From: Synergistota bacterium
GTDB lineage: Bacteria > Synergistota > Synergistia > Synergistales > Synergistaceae
NCBI GenBank assembly: GCA_023450745.1
Contig: JAEXGR010000008.1
Span: forward strand, 1 to 53,689
DNA: 53,689 nucleotides
Reading direction: 5' to 3'
Shown here: piece by piece, positions 7,623 to 15,481 of the stretch
How the letters are laid out: each line of letters begins with the position of its first letter
Position numbering within the stretch: position 1 is the stretch's first letter
Position numbers and translations under genes: made by a program
The notes under the pieces: model-generated
Databases searched by the model: none
Seen by the model: only the letters and a program-made list of their open reading frames with translations
What the model was told of the DNA's origin: nothing

Positions 7623-9911
7623 CTAAAAGCCATCGTTTCCATTTGAAGCAAACTGTGGCTGGAAACCCACCGTCGTATGGTAGATCGAAGAATCGCTGTT
7701 GCCAATACCGTCGCTGCGGACAACAAAAAACTCCTCGTCGCCCCATCGCTCAATTTTCGCGCTCCCAGATTTAACCACACAAACCTCGGCCTCTATCCAC
7801 TCTGCCAGCAACTTCGAAGGTACCCCAATCGAATGCTGCGCCAGTTTGGTTCTAAGCCATTTTACCTCGTCTCTGTTTTCCAACGAGGGCTGTAAGTTAT
7901 GTAGTTTATGCAATAATGTGTCGACCTCGCCGTCATCGATATAAAGGGTGACCTCCTGTTTGTTATCTTTAAACAGAGGAATAAATTTTCCCCATTGTCC
8001 TTTACAGATATTTCTCCACAGTCCGTTCGGGCAGAGCTTTGGTTTCAGGATGCCATAGTACTCTTTTACCAATGCCCCCACTTCGCCATCTTCAAACTCG
8101 CAATGCTCCTGTAAAAAATCTTTTGTCGTCCCGAGAATGACCGGGTCATACACCATTGAAGCGAAAGGCTTGTTTGGTGAAGCAGTATCACTTATTAACT
8201 CCGCTACTAAGACAAGCCCCTTGTCATGCAGCGCGCTGCGGTTGCAGCGGCCCGCCGCCTGAATAATTGAGTCAAGCGGGCCGATATCGCGAAATACCCA
8301 GTCAAAGTCCAAATCGACGCCAGCCTCCACCGTCTGCGTGGCGATCAAATGGCACAGTTCCCCTTTTTTAAGATGTTCCGTAACCCTTTTCAGCACCTGA
8401 CGCTTATGGTTAGAGGTCATCCATCCGCTCAGCATGTATGTGTTTTCTCCCAGCAACGGCCTTAATATCCGGTAGGCGTCAAGTGCAGCATGCCTGGTAT
8501 TGAAGACCGCCATGCCGGACTTCTCCGCAAAACCGGCACAGTTTTCCCGCAGAATATCAGGCAGATCCGTAAGCTTGTAATTACCTTTAAGAAATTTATA
8601 TCTGTGGCGTATCAAAGGAAAACTGGTTGGCGGCGCCAGTTCCTGCGCTTCGGCGATTTGCGGCTGCGTTGCGGTCATCAAAATAAAGACCGTGCCAAAC
8701 TTATGGCTGATATATGACAGCGTCTCGCCGAACTCATGCCAGTGACGGCAGTCTATGCCTTGCGGTTCATCCAAAATCACCACGGCATGGCTTAGCCGGT
8801 GAAAATCGATAGAGGCTAACGCTTTGGGGTTATATATGGCATCCCAGAGCTGAACCATAGTAGTCGCGATTATCGGAGAATTCCAATAACGGAACAACGT
8901 CGTCAACCTCTGCCATAGCTCCTTTTCAGGGGGCAGCGGTTGACCGTCTTTTTTGCCCTTATCCGCCTTATTAAAAGCCAACGCCAGACTGTGGTCCTCC
9001 TGAACATACTCTCCACCAAACACTTCGCGTGCGAAATCCGCGTTTTGCTCTACCACGGAAATAAATGGCAGGGCGTAAATAATAGTCTTATAGCCAAGAC
9101 ACTTGGCAATCATATGCGCGCAGCGCATGCCGATATTGGTCTTTCCGGCGCCAGTTGGCAGAGTCAGCGTGTATATCCCCGGAGCGATGAACAATTTAGA
9201 AATATTTTCAAAACATTGGCGAGCTACATCACTGCGCCACTTATCTACCTTTCCGCGAACGGCAAAAACTTTCTCTTTAAATTCCGGCAGCTTATGAAAG
9301 AGCGTATCATCCAAACCGATAGCGTTCATTCTGTCGGCGGCTACCAATAAAGAGAGTGTTGTACGCAGATTGAACCAGCAGTTGACGTACAGCTCTTTAT
9401 CTTCTATCTCATCGGGGTCGTTATCACGCAAAAATTCCTTGATCTGCGCAAAGATCAAATCGACGTTATACCAAGGCCAGTCTGGAACCAAAGCCTTCAT
9501 CTCTGCCAGCTGTTCTGCATAACTACTGCTTCTCCAAAAATCGACACTGTCGTTCCAATTCTGGAGGTGGGTATGATGCCGCCTGACGGCCTCCGCCATA
9601 ACAAACAGATCACTGGCAATAAGTTTTTCGTTCAATGACAGAGAGAAAAAAGAAGAGGGGGCGGCATGTTCCGTCCCCTTGCCCCCATAGAGATGTTCTT
9701 GGAAAAGCGGCTGCGCTTTAGCGCAATCATGAGTCAGGGCAGCCGCCAGTACCACATTCGAGAGCCATCCCAGGCCGTGCTTTTCAAGCAGCGCTTCCGC
9801 CAGACGGGCGCTCTCCAGTAGATGATCCGTAAGCTTTCTATTCGGATGACTTTTCAGTTCACCACTCAGGGAACCAAGCAACAACTTCGCCCATGCATCT
9901 GGTAACGTCAA
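7623..9911 (-). CDS. cas3: CRISPR-associated helicase-nuclease Cas3 (HD domain fused)
   Basis: Effector nuclease recruited by Cascade to degrade target DNA. The 762 residues hold an N-terminal HD nuclease domain (H30 in LTDHLLES, H61-D62 in ALTHDCAK, the HH at 112-113) and an SF2 helicase: Walker A LPTGAGKT (about 251-258), motif II written DEPQ (381-384) instead of DExH, motif III MTATQP (about 412-417) and motif VI QAAGRCNRS (about 551-559). The start at 9911 overlaps the 3' end of cas5 by 53 bp, which indicates tight coupling; a later start would lose the first HD-domain helix. All key residues are present, so the system looks active. Confidence 0.96.
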   Translation of the reverse strand: MTLPDAWAKLLLGSLSGELKSHPNRKLTDHLLESARLAEALLEKHGLGWLSNVVLAAALTHDCAKAQPLFQEHLYGGKGTEHAAPSSFFSLSLNEKLIASDLFVMAEAVRRHHTHLQNWNDSVDFWRSSSYAEQLAEMKALVPDWPWYNVDLIFAQIKEFLRDNDPDEIEDKELYVNCWFNLRTTLSLLVAADRMNAIGLDDTLFHKLPEFKEKVFAVRGKVDKWRSDVARQCFENISKLFIAPGIYTLTLPTGAGKTNIGMRCAHMIAKCLGYKTIIYALPFISVVEQNADFAREVFGGEYVQEDHSLALAFNKADKGKKDGQPLPPEKELWQRLTTLFRYWNSPIIATTMVQLWDAIYNPKALASIDFHRLSHAVVILDEPQGIDCRHWHEFGETLSYISHKFGTVFILMTATQPQIAEAQELAPPTSFPLIRHRYKFLKGNYKLTDLPDILRENCAGFAEKSGMAVFNTRHAALDAYRILRPLLGENTYMLSGWMTSNHKRQVLKRVTEHLKKGELCHLIATQTVEAGVDLDFDWVFRDIGPLDSIIQAAGRCNRSALHDKGLVLVAELISDTASPNKPFASMVYDPVILGTTKDFLQEHCEFEDGEVGALVKEYYGILKPKLCPNGLWRNICKGQWGKFIPLFKDNKQEVTLYIDDGEVDTLLHKLHNLQPSLENRDEVKWLRTKLAQHSIGVPSKLLAEWIEAEVCVVKSGSAKIERWGDEEFFVVRSDGIGNSDSSIYHTTVGFQPQFASNGNDGF

Positions 9912-10566
9912 GGCCGCCCATCTCCTTCAAAACTATTTTGCCTACGCTGTCGGAATAAAGTACCGGCAGCGTCCGCTGCAATGCCCGTTTTTCATTGAAT
10001 GCAAACGGTACGATTTCCTTATATATCTTTTTAGAGGCCACAAAATCTATGGCTAGGCCATCACTCAAAGGAACGATCGTATCGATCGTTTCAACATCAT
10101 CCTCAACCGGTGACGCATCGCAGCTACCTTGATAATCAATATCCGCTATCGCATAAGCAACGCCGAGGTACGGCGTGTATATAAAATCTCCGTTGCTGAG
10201 CCGTTCAAGCAACTTCCCCTCCAACGGGCCTCTGACGTAGATTCTGTACTTTGGCTCCAGCAAAAATTGGTGTTTGACCTGAATATGCGGCGATTTCTGA
10301 GGATTCTTCACATTCCAGAAATTAAGCGTCCCCCGAAACCACTTCACCGGATTACTGATCTTCACTGCCACGCTGGTTCCGCTCAATTCAGGCCAATAGG
10401 CCGCGCTGCCGCCGTCGACATGCGACTCGTTATCTATTCCCAAAATCGCACTGATGATACCGGCAATCGCGGTAGGCGGCGGGAATACGAATGAACTGGA
10501 AGAGGTCGTCGTATACGGCTTACGGAACATGGCAATATTCGACGAACAATCGAAGATCACCGCCAT
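9859..10566 (-). CDS. cas5b: CRISPR-associated protein Cas5 (type I-B)
   Basis: Cascade subunit that caps the 5' handle of the crRNA. The 235-residue RAMP protein begins VIFDCSSNIAMFRKPYTTTSSSSFVFPPPTAIAGIISAILGI in outline: the F-R-K-P strand, then PPPTAIAGI, which is the Cas5 signature in type I-B (Cas5h/Csh) proteins. A second RAMP-like region follows around FIYTPYLGVAYA. It lies 5 bp after cas7 and overlaps cas3 by 53 bp. Confidence 0.93.
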   Translation of the reverse strand: MAVIFDCSSNIAMFRKPYTTTSSSSFVFPPPTAIAGIISAILGIDNESHVDGGSAAYWPELSGTSVAVKISNPVKWFRGTLNFWNVKNPQKSPHIQVKHQFLLEPKYRIYVRGPLEGKLLERLSNGDFIYTPYLGVAYAIADIDYQGSCDASPVEDDVETIDTIVPLSDGLAIDFVASKKIYKEIVPFAFNEKRALQRTLPVLYSDSVGKIVLKEMGGLDVTRCMGEVVAWFPEW

Positions 10567-10571
10567 CTAAA

Positions 10572-11480
10572 TCACCTCTCTTCGACAGTCAGACTGCCTC
10601 CAAGAAGCGATTTGACCTCACCTAAATCACTCACGCTGAGATCAGCGTCCTTAATTATCCTTACCGATTCTATGTTGTCACGGATTCTGGCCAAAGCCTG
10701 ACAGAGTTTGGTAATATCAAGAGTAATGCCGTCGCAGCCGCGTATTGCCATCTGCTCATCGGATGAGAGCGTTTCTTTATCAGCGCCCTTTAGCGATATC
10801 TTTTCGTCCATCGCTCCGATGGCCCCATTAAAGCCGTCGATATACTTAACTTCCACCAAAAATCTTGGCGTATGGCCAATCTTGCTCCTGGTTATCAAAT
10901 TATAAGTACCCTTCCACAGGGCCTCAAAAAGCGCTTCCAGATCCTCGTCCGTCGCACCTGTCTTCAGCGACGAGTATTGGTTGGCAATTCCATAGTCGGC
11001 GATCAAAGCAAAGGGAACAATATATTCATTGCGGAATGAACGCTGCTCGCTGCTCTCCTTAGTAGCGAAAGCCGCCGTACCCTGCACCATCATCACCGCA
11101 GCCTTATGGATCGAACGTCCCCATTTAAACTGCACAGGCCCGGTCCAAGAAAAAGATTCTTTGTCCAAGGCAAAGGTGACCCCAAACAATCTGGTATCCA
11201 GGCAATGAGAAAGCGCCTCGCCGCCCGTCTTCACGCCATATTCTTTCTTTAACTCCTCTATTCGCTGCTTCAACGTCTTCGCCTCACCGTCTACGAAGAC
11301 ACCTTTTCCATCACGCAGCCACTGATCGCGCACCGTTCTCTTTATACGCACGTCTGATACCAGTACTACACCATTCTCGTCGTCATAGCGGGGATGATTG
11401 GCGGCAAGTGGATCCCCATTGGGGTTAGCGTCTTTCACAGAATAGACGAACAGATACTCTCTGCGGTTATTGAATGACAT
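10572..11480 (-). CDS. cas7b: CRISPR-associated protein Cas7 (Csh2-like, type I-B backbone)
   Basis: Backbone subunit of Cascade; several copies coat the spacer part of the crRNA and kink it so that every sixth base is flipped out and unpaired. The 302 residues start with FVYSVKDANPNGDPLAANHPR, split here as FVYSVKDANPNGDP then the N-x-P-R loop, a recognisable Csh2/DevR-family beginning, followed by LVSDVRIKRTVRDQWL. A glycine-rich mid-region (IGHTPRFLVEVKY) is also typical. It begins 16 bp after the small-subunit-like gene. Confidence 0.95.
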   Translation of the reverse strand: MSFNNRREYLFVYSVKDANPNGDPLAANHPRYDDENGVVLVSDVRIKRTVRDQWLRDGKGVFVDGEAKTLKQRIEELKKEYGVKTGGEALSHCLDTRLFGVTFALDKESFSWTGPVQFKWGRSIHKAAVMMVQGTAAFATKESSEQRSFRNEYIVPFALIADYGIANQYSSLKTGATDEDLEALFEALWKGTYNLITRSKIGHTPRFLVEVKYIDGFNGAIGAMDEKISLKGADKETLSSDEQMAIRGCDGITLDITKLCQALARIRDNIESVRIIKDADLSVSDLGEVKSLLGGSLTVEER

Positions 11481-11496
11481 GAAAAATCAATCCTCC

Positions 11497-11961
11497 TTAA
11501 TCTTTCTTAAAAATAGTCCAAAAGTAGTTCGGCGCGTTGAGAAAAGCAACGGAAAAGGTAAAATTGCCGTCAACGCCCAAGTCTCTTTCTCCGCACGAGA
11601 GAAGCATTTCGCCGGATCGGGCAGCCAGCGATTTAAGCATTTGGGCAAATCCCGTATAATCTTTAATCTTAAAAGTTTCCTTGGCATCCGTGACGTCAGA
11701 GCCCGTCTCTCTGCCAGGATTAGGGTCCTTTACATAGACGTCTATCAGTGTGGTTACTCTGGACATATGTGTACGAAGATCGCGCCGCCGCATCCTGCCA
11801 AAGTTAAGCTGTTTGTAAATAGGGGCCGCGTCGATAGTACCCCCCGGCGGCGTCTGCGCTAGCGCCAACATCCCAAGCACCACTCCAGCAAGAAAAACGC
11901 CGCGCCCCTCGACTGTGTTCAAATACGGATCCTTAAAGTTATCAAGAAACTCAAGCTTCAT
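11497..11961 (-). CDS. Small Cascade subunit-like protein (separate Cas8b C-terminal/Cas11-type domain)
   Basis: A 154-residue, mostly alpha-helical protein starting MKLEFLDNFKDPYLNTVEGRG in outline. The segment EGRGVFLAGVVLGMLALAQ, then an S/A-P-I-Y-K-x-L-NFGRM stretch, resembles the C-terminal helical region of type I-B Cas8b/Csh1 proteins, which acts as the small subunit (Cas11b). In most type I-B loci that part is translated from an internal start inside cas8b; here it has its own gene, whose ATG overlaps the cas8b stop by 4 bp. Identification as a free-standing Cas11b or a split Cas8b is inference from position and composition; its place in the Cascade operon is certain. Confidence 0.6.
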   Translation of the reverse strand: MKLEFLDNFKDPYLNTVEGRGVFLAGVVLGMLALAQTPPGGTIDAAPIYKQLNFGRMRRRDLRTHMSRVTTLIDVYVKDPNPGRETGSDVTDAKETFKIKDYTGFAQMLKSLAARSGEMLLSCGERDLGVDGNFTFSVAFLNAPNYFWTIFKKD

Positions 11962-13490
11962 AAAGACTCCTCCTTCTCATTCAACCGATAGAGAAAATCA
12001 ACGATACAGGCAATATCACGCGCAAAATATTTGGAAGATTTCTGCACCCAATCGTGGTCGGCGCAAAGTCCCTGAAACCTCGAAACAAAAAAGCTTTTTA
12101 CGGACTCCACATTGATATGCTCTCCAGCTAGTATCCTGCCTTCAAGGCCCAGCATCCAATCTCTTGTATAGGTCTGTTCTCCTTCGCTCTTGCCTGCCAA
12201 TTCCATCACCTTGGACCACATGAGCCCCATCGCCTGGTAGAGAATAGAGTTGTCGCCTCGTTCTTTGAAAGCTTTCGCTATTCCAGTAGCCTCGGCAGAA
12301 GACATCCATGCCTTCTCAGCGCGTTTCAACCGCGACGGCGGCACGTCCTCAACCATCAGCAGCAATCTCTCCTGCGCCTGGTTCTTTTCCCAAAAGACAA
12401 AGTGCAGCACCACCTCATCGTTCATTTTCATAATGTCATTTGGAATATAGGACTCACGGTTCAGCCCATTTTGTATGAAATCTCTCGCAAGCCTCGATGC
12501 ATCGACAAATTTACCGGTACCGGCCAACAACTCCGGCACAACATATATCCTTACACCGTAAAGGCTTTTTGCGTCTGTAAAAACATTGTCTATGCGCACC
12601 CTGCCCTCAGACATCTCTTTGTAGCATTTTGAACATAAAGGAAAGACCTTCTTTTTATTTTCATCAGAATCCACATTGCCGGGTAAAAAACTTTTTTTGT
12701 CGAACGTGGCAAAGGCAAAAACCTGGTCAAGATTGACCACGTTGTCAGAGCGGGAATTACATAGAGCACAGACCGACGGTATAGCTCCCTCTTTTGGTTG
12801 TTGGACATTAGCCGTCTGGGCGGCGAGGCGGAAACGAAAATAACTCAGATAACTTTTAACCTCCGCCGGATAGAGAAAACGACCACCAATAAAGGGAGAA
12901 AAAATAAGAAGATAGGACGACTGCTTATCGCTCCAATATGCGCCCATTTCAGCGACGCGTTCTGACAGATCCTTCATGATCTTATCAACACTGCCAGGTG
13001 AAAAAACGCCCATATCCTCAAACGCCCGCAACGTGGAGTCATAAAGCTTGTAAAAACGGCACTGCTTATCCTCATGCCAATCTCCGCCTTCACCGACTAA
13101 CGCGGAAACGGAATTCGCGCTGCCGGCGCCAAGCTTATAAATCGGCGAAAAACGCCATTTTGCTGCCCGTCCTACCGGTTCACGATACAGATAGCGGCGC
13201 TTTTTGACCCGATCGCCGTCAAAGCCATTCCAAAAATCCGCGATATCTATCTTCGCGATGCCTCGCACCTTTAACACATCTGCCTGCGGATCTTCCACAT
13301 CCAGCCATACGCGTATCTCCTTCGCCGGCTGCTTCGATTTTTTCTTGTCCTTATCGGAGTCATCTTTACTTTCATTTACTATGACTTCCGCCGGCATCTC
13401 CAGAAAGCTGTCGATATCGTCAAATTCCGACGCCGGATGCTTCGCAATTTCCCTACTGCCAATATCCCGAACCGCGTTAACAAATCCCAA
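11958..13490 (-). CDS. cas8b: CRISPR-associated protein Cas8b (Csh1/TM1802-like, zinc-finger large subunit)
   Basis: Large Cascade subunit, which in type I-B recognises the PAM and helps open the target DNA. The 510-residue product carries the diagnostic zinc finger C241-x2-C244 ... C286-x2-C289 (CALCNS and PLCSKC). A charged, Lys/Asp-rich insert lies at about 40-58. It is shorter than the fused Csh1 proteins because the C-terminal helical part is a separate downstream gene. The start is a TTG at 13488-13490 with GGAGG 9 nt upstream. It is the first gene of the operon and follows a 360-bp AT-rich control region containing the crRNA-like unit. Confidence 0.88.
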   Translation of the reverse strand: MGFVNAVRDIGSREIAKHPASEFDDIDSFLEMPAEVIVNESKDDSDKDKKKSKQPAKEIRVWLDVEDPQADVLKVRGIAKIDIADFWNGFDGDRVKKRRYLYREPVGRAAKWRFSPIYKLGAGSANSVSALVGEGGDWHEDKQCRFYKLYDSTLRAFEDMGVFSPGSVDKIMKDLSERVAEMGAYWSDKQSSYLLIFSPFIGGRFLYPAEVKSYLSYFRFRLAAQTANVQQPKEGAIPSVCALCNSRSDNVVNLDQVFAFATFDKKSFLPGNVDSDENKKKVFPLCSKCYKEMSEGRVRIDNVFTDAKSLYGVRIYVVPELLAGTGKFVDASRLARDFIQNGLNRESYIPNDIMKMNDEVVLHFVFWEKNQAQERLLLMVEDVPPSRLKRAEKAWMSSAEATGIAKAFKERGDNSILYQAMGLMWSKVMELAGKSEGEQTYTRDWMLGLEGRILAGEHINVESVKSFFVSRFQGLCADHDWVQKSSKYFARDIACIVDFLYRLNEKEESL

Positions 13491-13573
13491 AGTTCACCAC
13501 CTCCGGCTTGTATGTATAATTTACAAAAATAAACTTAGAGACTAAAATCATAACCACGCAACACGACAATAGA

Positions 13574-13652
13574 CACTATAATCCTACATAAGGAAGGTTT
13601 CAGCTTAGTACCCTAAAAACAAATTTCCAAATCTCACAGAAAAAATGACCAC
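13574..13652 (-). ncRNA. Candidate crRNA-like regulatory RNA (CreA/CreR type): degenerate repeat - short spacer - degenerate repeat
   Basis: Read on the minus strand, 13652-13623 is a degraded copy of the array repeat: 19 of 30 positions match without gaps, 14 of the last 17, and the 8-nt handle TTGGAAAT is intact. A 17-nt pseudo-spacer follows, TTGTTTTTAGGGTACTA (13622-13606). Then comes a second degraded repeat (13605-13574) that has lost the handle but keeps the hairpin arms TCCT and AGGA, with the loop enlarged by two bases. This is what a single-unit crRNA would need: handle from the first repeat, Cas6-type stem-loop from the second. A minus-strand -10-like TATAGT (13665-13660) would start transcription at about 13653, the first base of the unit. 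Nucleotides 1-14 of the guide match plus-strand 13707-13720 except at positions 6 and 12. The RNA is predicted, not shown. Confidence 0.6.
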
Positions 13653-13681
13653 AAATAACACTATACATTTATTAAATAAAT

Positions 13682-13733
13682 TTATTCATCCATACTATAA
13701 CCTTTATTGTTATTAGGCTATATAATTATAACA
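13682..13733 (-). promoter_or_regulatory. Candidate cas-proximal promoter with guide-matching site and three-codon ORF
   Basis: Minus strand: an extended -10 TGTTATAAT (13733-13725) predicts a start near 13718. The sequence matching the crRNA-like guide (plus strand 13707-13720, preceded by TTA at 13704-13706 in the PAM position) covers that start point. Further down is TAAAGG (13706-13701), 7 nt before ATG GAT GAA TAA (13693-13682), a complete initiation region for a three-codon ORF. No convincing -35 is visible. The transcript would run through the crRNA-like unit towards cas8b, so this may be the cas promoter, a toxin-RNA promoter of a CreTA-type pair, or both. Confidence 0.45.
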
Positions 13734-13849
13734 CACTTTTTAATTTATTATTTATTTTTTTACAAATTAAATAAATTAACTTACTTAACATTCTTGAATT
13801 TCTGTAAATTCCCTAAATTTAGGACTTTAAATTGACAAGACAATTACTT

Positions 13850-14266
13850 TTACCGCCTCTCCCTCACCGCCCGATAATACCCCGTTATCACCTTCTGATC
13901 TCTCATATAAGTAATTACCTTTTCTTTCGCTATTTGGTCCAGGTCTTTTAATAGGGCTATGATTTCGTTATCAAACGGGTCGGTGAAAATTAGTTTGCCG
14001 CCGTCATCATTAGCACTACCTTTTATTTCCGAATCTCCCGCTGTAGTTTCCGATGGAGCCGGCAACCCAAATTCTTCAAAAGCCAAATCCTCGGGTGAGC
14101 ATTTCAATATCTTTGCAATATCTCCTAGAACCTCAAGTGGTATTTTGTGATCGCCGTTTTCATACTGACACATTGTGTTAGGTTTTACATTTATCAACCT
14201 AGCAAGCTCTCGTTGCGTAATCCCCATTCTCATTCTTCTCATACGTATTTCTTCTCCAATCATCAC
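13850..14266 (-). CDS. XRE-family helix-turn-helix transcriptional regulator
   Basis: DNA-binding repressor-type protein of 138 residues. The N-terminal HTH (about 4-60) reads IRMRRMRMGITQRELARLINVKPNTMCQYENG in outline, with TQRELARLI as helix 2 and PNTMCQYENG as recognition helix. A low-complexity linker (about 70-95) follows, then a short C-terminal region ending in basic residues. It lies on the cas strand, 360 bp upstream of cas8b, and 60 bp from a cluster of perfect palindromes upstream of its own start (14333-14349 and 14366-14385), so autoregulation is likely. Whether it also controls the cas operon or the rightward genes is inference. Nearest analogues are phage-type or toxin-antitoxin-type regulators. 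Confidence 0.85.
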   Translation of the reverse strand: MMIGEEIRMRRMRMGITQRELARLINVKPNTMCQYENGDHKIPLEVLGDIAKILKCSPEDLAFEEFGLPAPSETTAGDSEIKGSANDDGGKLIFTDPFDNEIIALLKDLDQIAKEKVITYMRDQKVITGYYRAVRERR

Positions 14267-14326
14267 GTCCGCTCCTCGCTAATATCATCTCCCTATCTGA
14301 ATATCACAAAATGAGAATTTATTAAT

Positions 14327-14385
14327 TTGACAATTCTTAAATTAAGAATATACTTATTCATAAATAGTGAATTTATAAATTCACT
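14327..14385 (+). promoter_or_regulatory. Rightward sigma70-like promoter with two perfect palindromic operators
   Basis: TTGACA (14327-14332) and TATACT (14349-14354) form a rightward promoter with a 16-bp spacer. The spacer is filled by a perfect 17-bp palindrome ATTCTTAA-A-TTAAGAAT (14333-14349). Just past the expected start point is a second perfect palindrome of 20 bp (14366-14385, AGTGAATTTA and its complement). Both are ideally placed for repression, most simply by the adjacent XRE protein, whose own promoter would lie in the same region on the other strand. Confidence 0.6.
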
Positions 14386-14405
14386 AAATAAGAAATACTC
14401 TCGTT

Positions 14406-14495
14406 ATGAATAAAGAAAAGATGGGCATCGTTTTTACAGGCAAACACGGCATTCATATTTATCGTCATCGTCACAAACGCGTGAGGCTAGGATAA
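14406..14495 (+). CDS. Possible 29-residue basic peptide
   Basis: A short ORF, MNKEKMGIVFTGKHGIHI then YRHRHKRVRLG, lies about 45 bp after the operator-loaded promoter. It is rich in His, Arg and Lys. No good ribosome binding site precedes it, so it may be chance. It is listed because it would be the first product of the tightly controlled rightward promoter beside the XRE gene, a position where small toxins are found. Confidence 0.2.
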   Translation: MNKEKMGIVFTGKHGIHIYRHRHKRVRLG

Positions 14496-14602
14496 CACCT
14501 ATTATTAGGCAAGCATAACCATCTGTCCGAGACCACGCCGGGAACGCTTTTATCTTTATGTGTAGGCAACGCCATACCTTTGACCGAAAGAGAGTGATTC
14601 TT

Positions 14603-15358
14603 ATGAGACGTTGTTATGCCAGCATTGTGTTTATCGTTTATTGTTTTTTATACAACTTAGCGGTAACGCCCGCCTCTGCGGTTTCAAACCACTTAATCCC
14701 GTTACCAGTGATAGATTTTAATATTTTAGCGCCTCAAACCGTCAATGTGGGACTTTCACAAAAAGAATACGAGCAGAAAATATCCTCCCTGAAGAAAACA
14801 TGCGGGGACAAATACAGCGATTTCTCAAAAACGCTTTCTAGCGACGAAAAGGCGCTGTTATCCACAAGCCATACAAAGTGGAAAGCATTTATGCGCTCAC
14901 TTCAAGAAACGCTGAACAAACAACTTAACACCCCCATAAAGGTTTTTTACGGCGTCAAAGAAAAAGAACGGATAACAAACGTTTACCGCGATGCCGTTAT
15001 CGCTGCTTATGAGCAGCGCATAAGCGATCTTGAGCGTTGGACGAAAGGAAATTTCGCACCTTTAAAAATCAAAGAAGCAAGTGAGTTCAAAAGAACCATC
15101 GCTTATGAAGAGAACTTATTCAATGAGAGAGCATCTCGCAATATTTACCTTATGGAAGAACGCTACAGGCAGGAGGAGTTCGCTTCGCAGAAGGCCTGGC
15201 GGAAATTTCGGGAGGCGAACCTTTCCTTGATCGAGGCGATGACCAGCAATTCTCTCGAGGTTACAGAGGAAAGGATGCTGATGCTGCGGCGGATAAATGA
15301 TATCCGCGCACTGCAGGCGGAGGGACTTATATTTTTCAAGCTGGAGAGAGAGGAATGA
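14603..15358 (+). CDS. Secreted protein of unknown function with repeated Trp-containing helices
   Basis: About 251 residues from the ATG at 14603, chosen because it starts a signal peptide (MRRCYASIVFIVYCF, then LAVTPASA) and removes a basic N-terminal extension. The mature part is helical and highly charged. Two segments, STSHTKWKAFMRSLQETLNKQ and, near the C terminus, FASQKAWRKFREANLSLIEA, share a pattern of Trp followed by an aromatic and Arg/Glu residues, which recalls the DUF1311/LprI-type lysozyme inhibitor motif. This is only a resemblance. Only a weak purine-rich stretch precedes the start. The gene is downstream of the operator-loaded promoter, about 120 bp before the M14 peptidase gene. 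Confidence 0.65.
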   Translation: MRRCYASIVFIVYCFLYNLAVTPASAVSNHLIPLPVIDFNILAPQTVNVGLSQKEYEQKISSLKKTCGDKYSDFSKTLSSDEKALLSTSHTKWKAFMRSLQETLNKQLNTPIKVFYGVKEKERITNVYRDAVIAAYEQRISDLERWTKGNFAPLKIKEASEFKRTIAYEENLFNERASRNIYLMEERYRQEEFASQKAWRKFREANLSLIEAMTSNSLEVTEERMLMLRRINDIRALQAEGLIFFKLEREE

Positions 15359-15481
15359 TCAAAAAAAATTCCGTAAATTAGGAGGTTGGTTATCAAAAAA
15401 GGCCAATAAAAACCATTGAACCACGCGGCGTTTTATTTTGTTCGACTCAAATTTGCCTAGGGATACAGAGGAGGTTATAGC

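Noticed and set aside
13805..13825. Alternative target for the crRNA-like guide at CCCTAAATTTAGG upstream of the xre stop
   Set aside because: Only a 7-nt TTTAGGG match in the middle of the guide, with the seed positions mismatched, unlike the 13707-13720 match.
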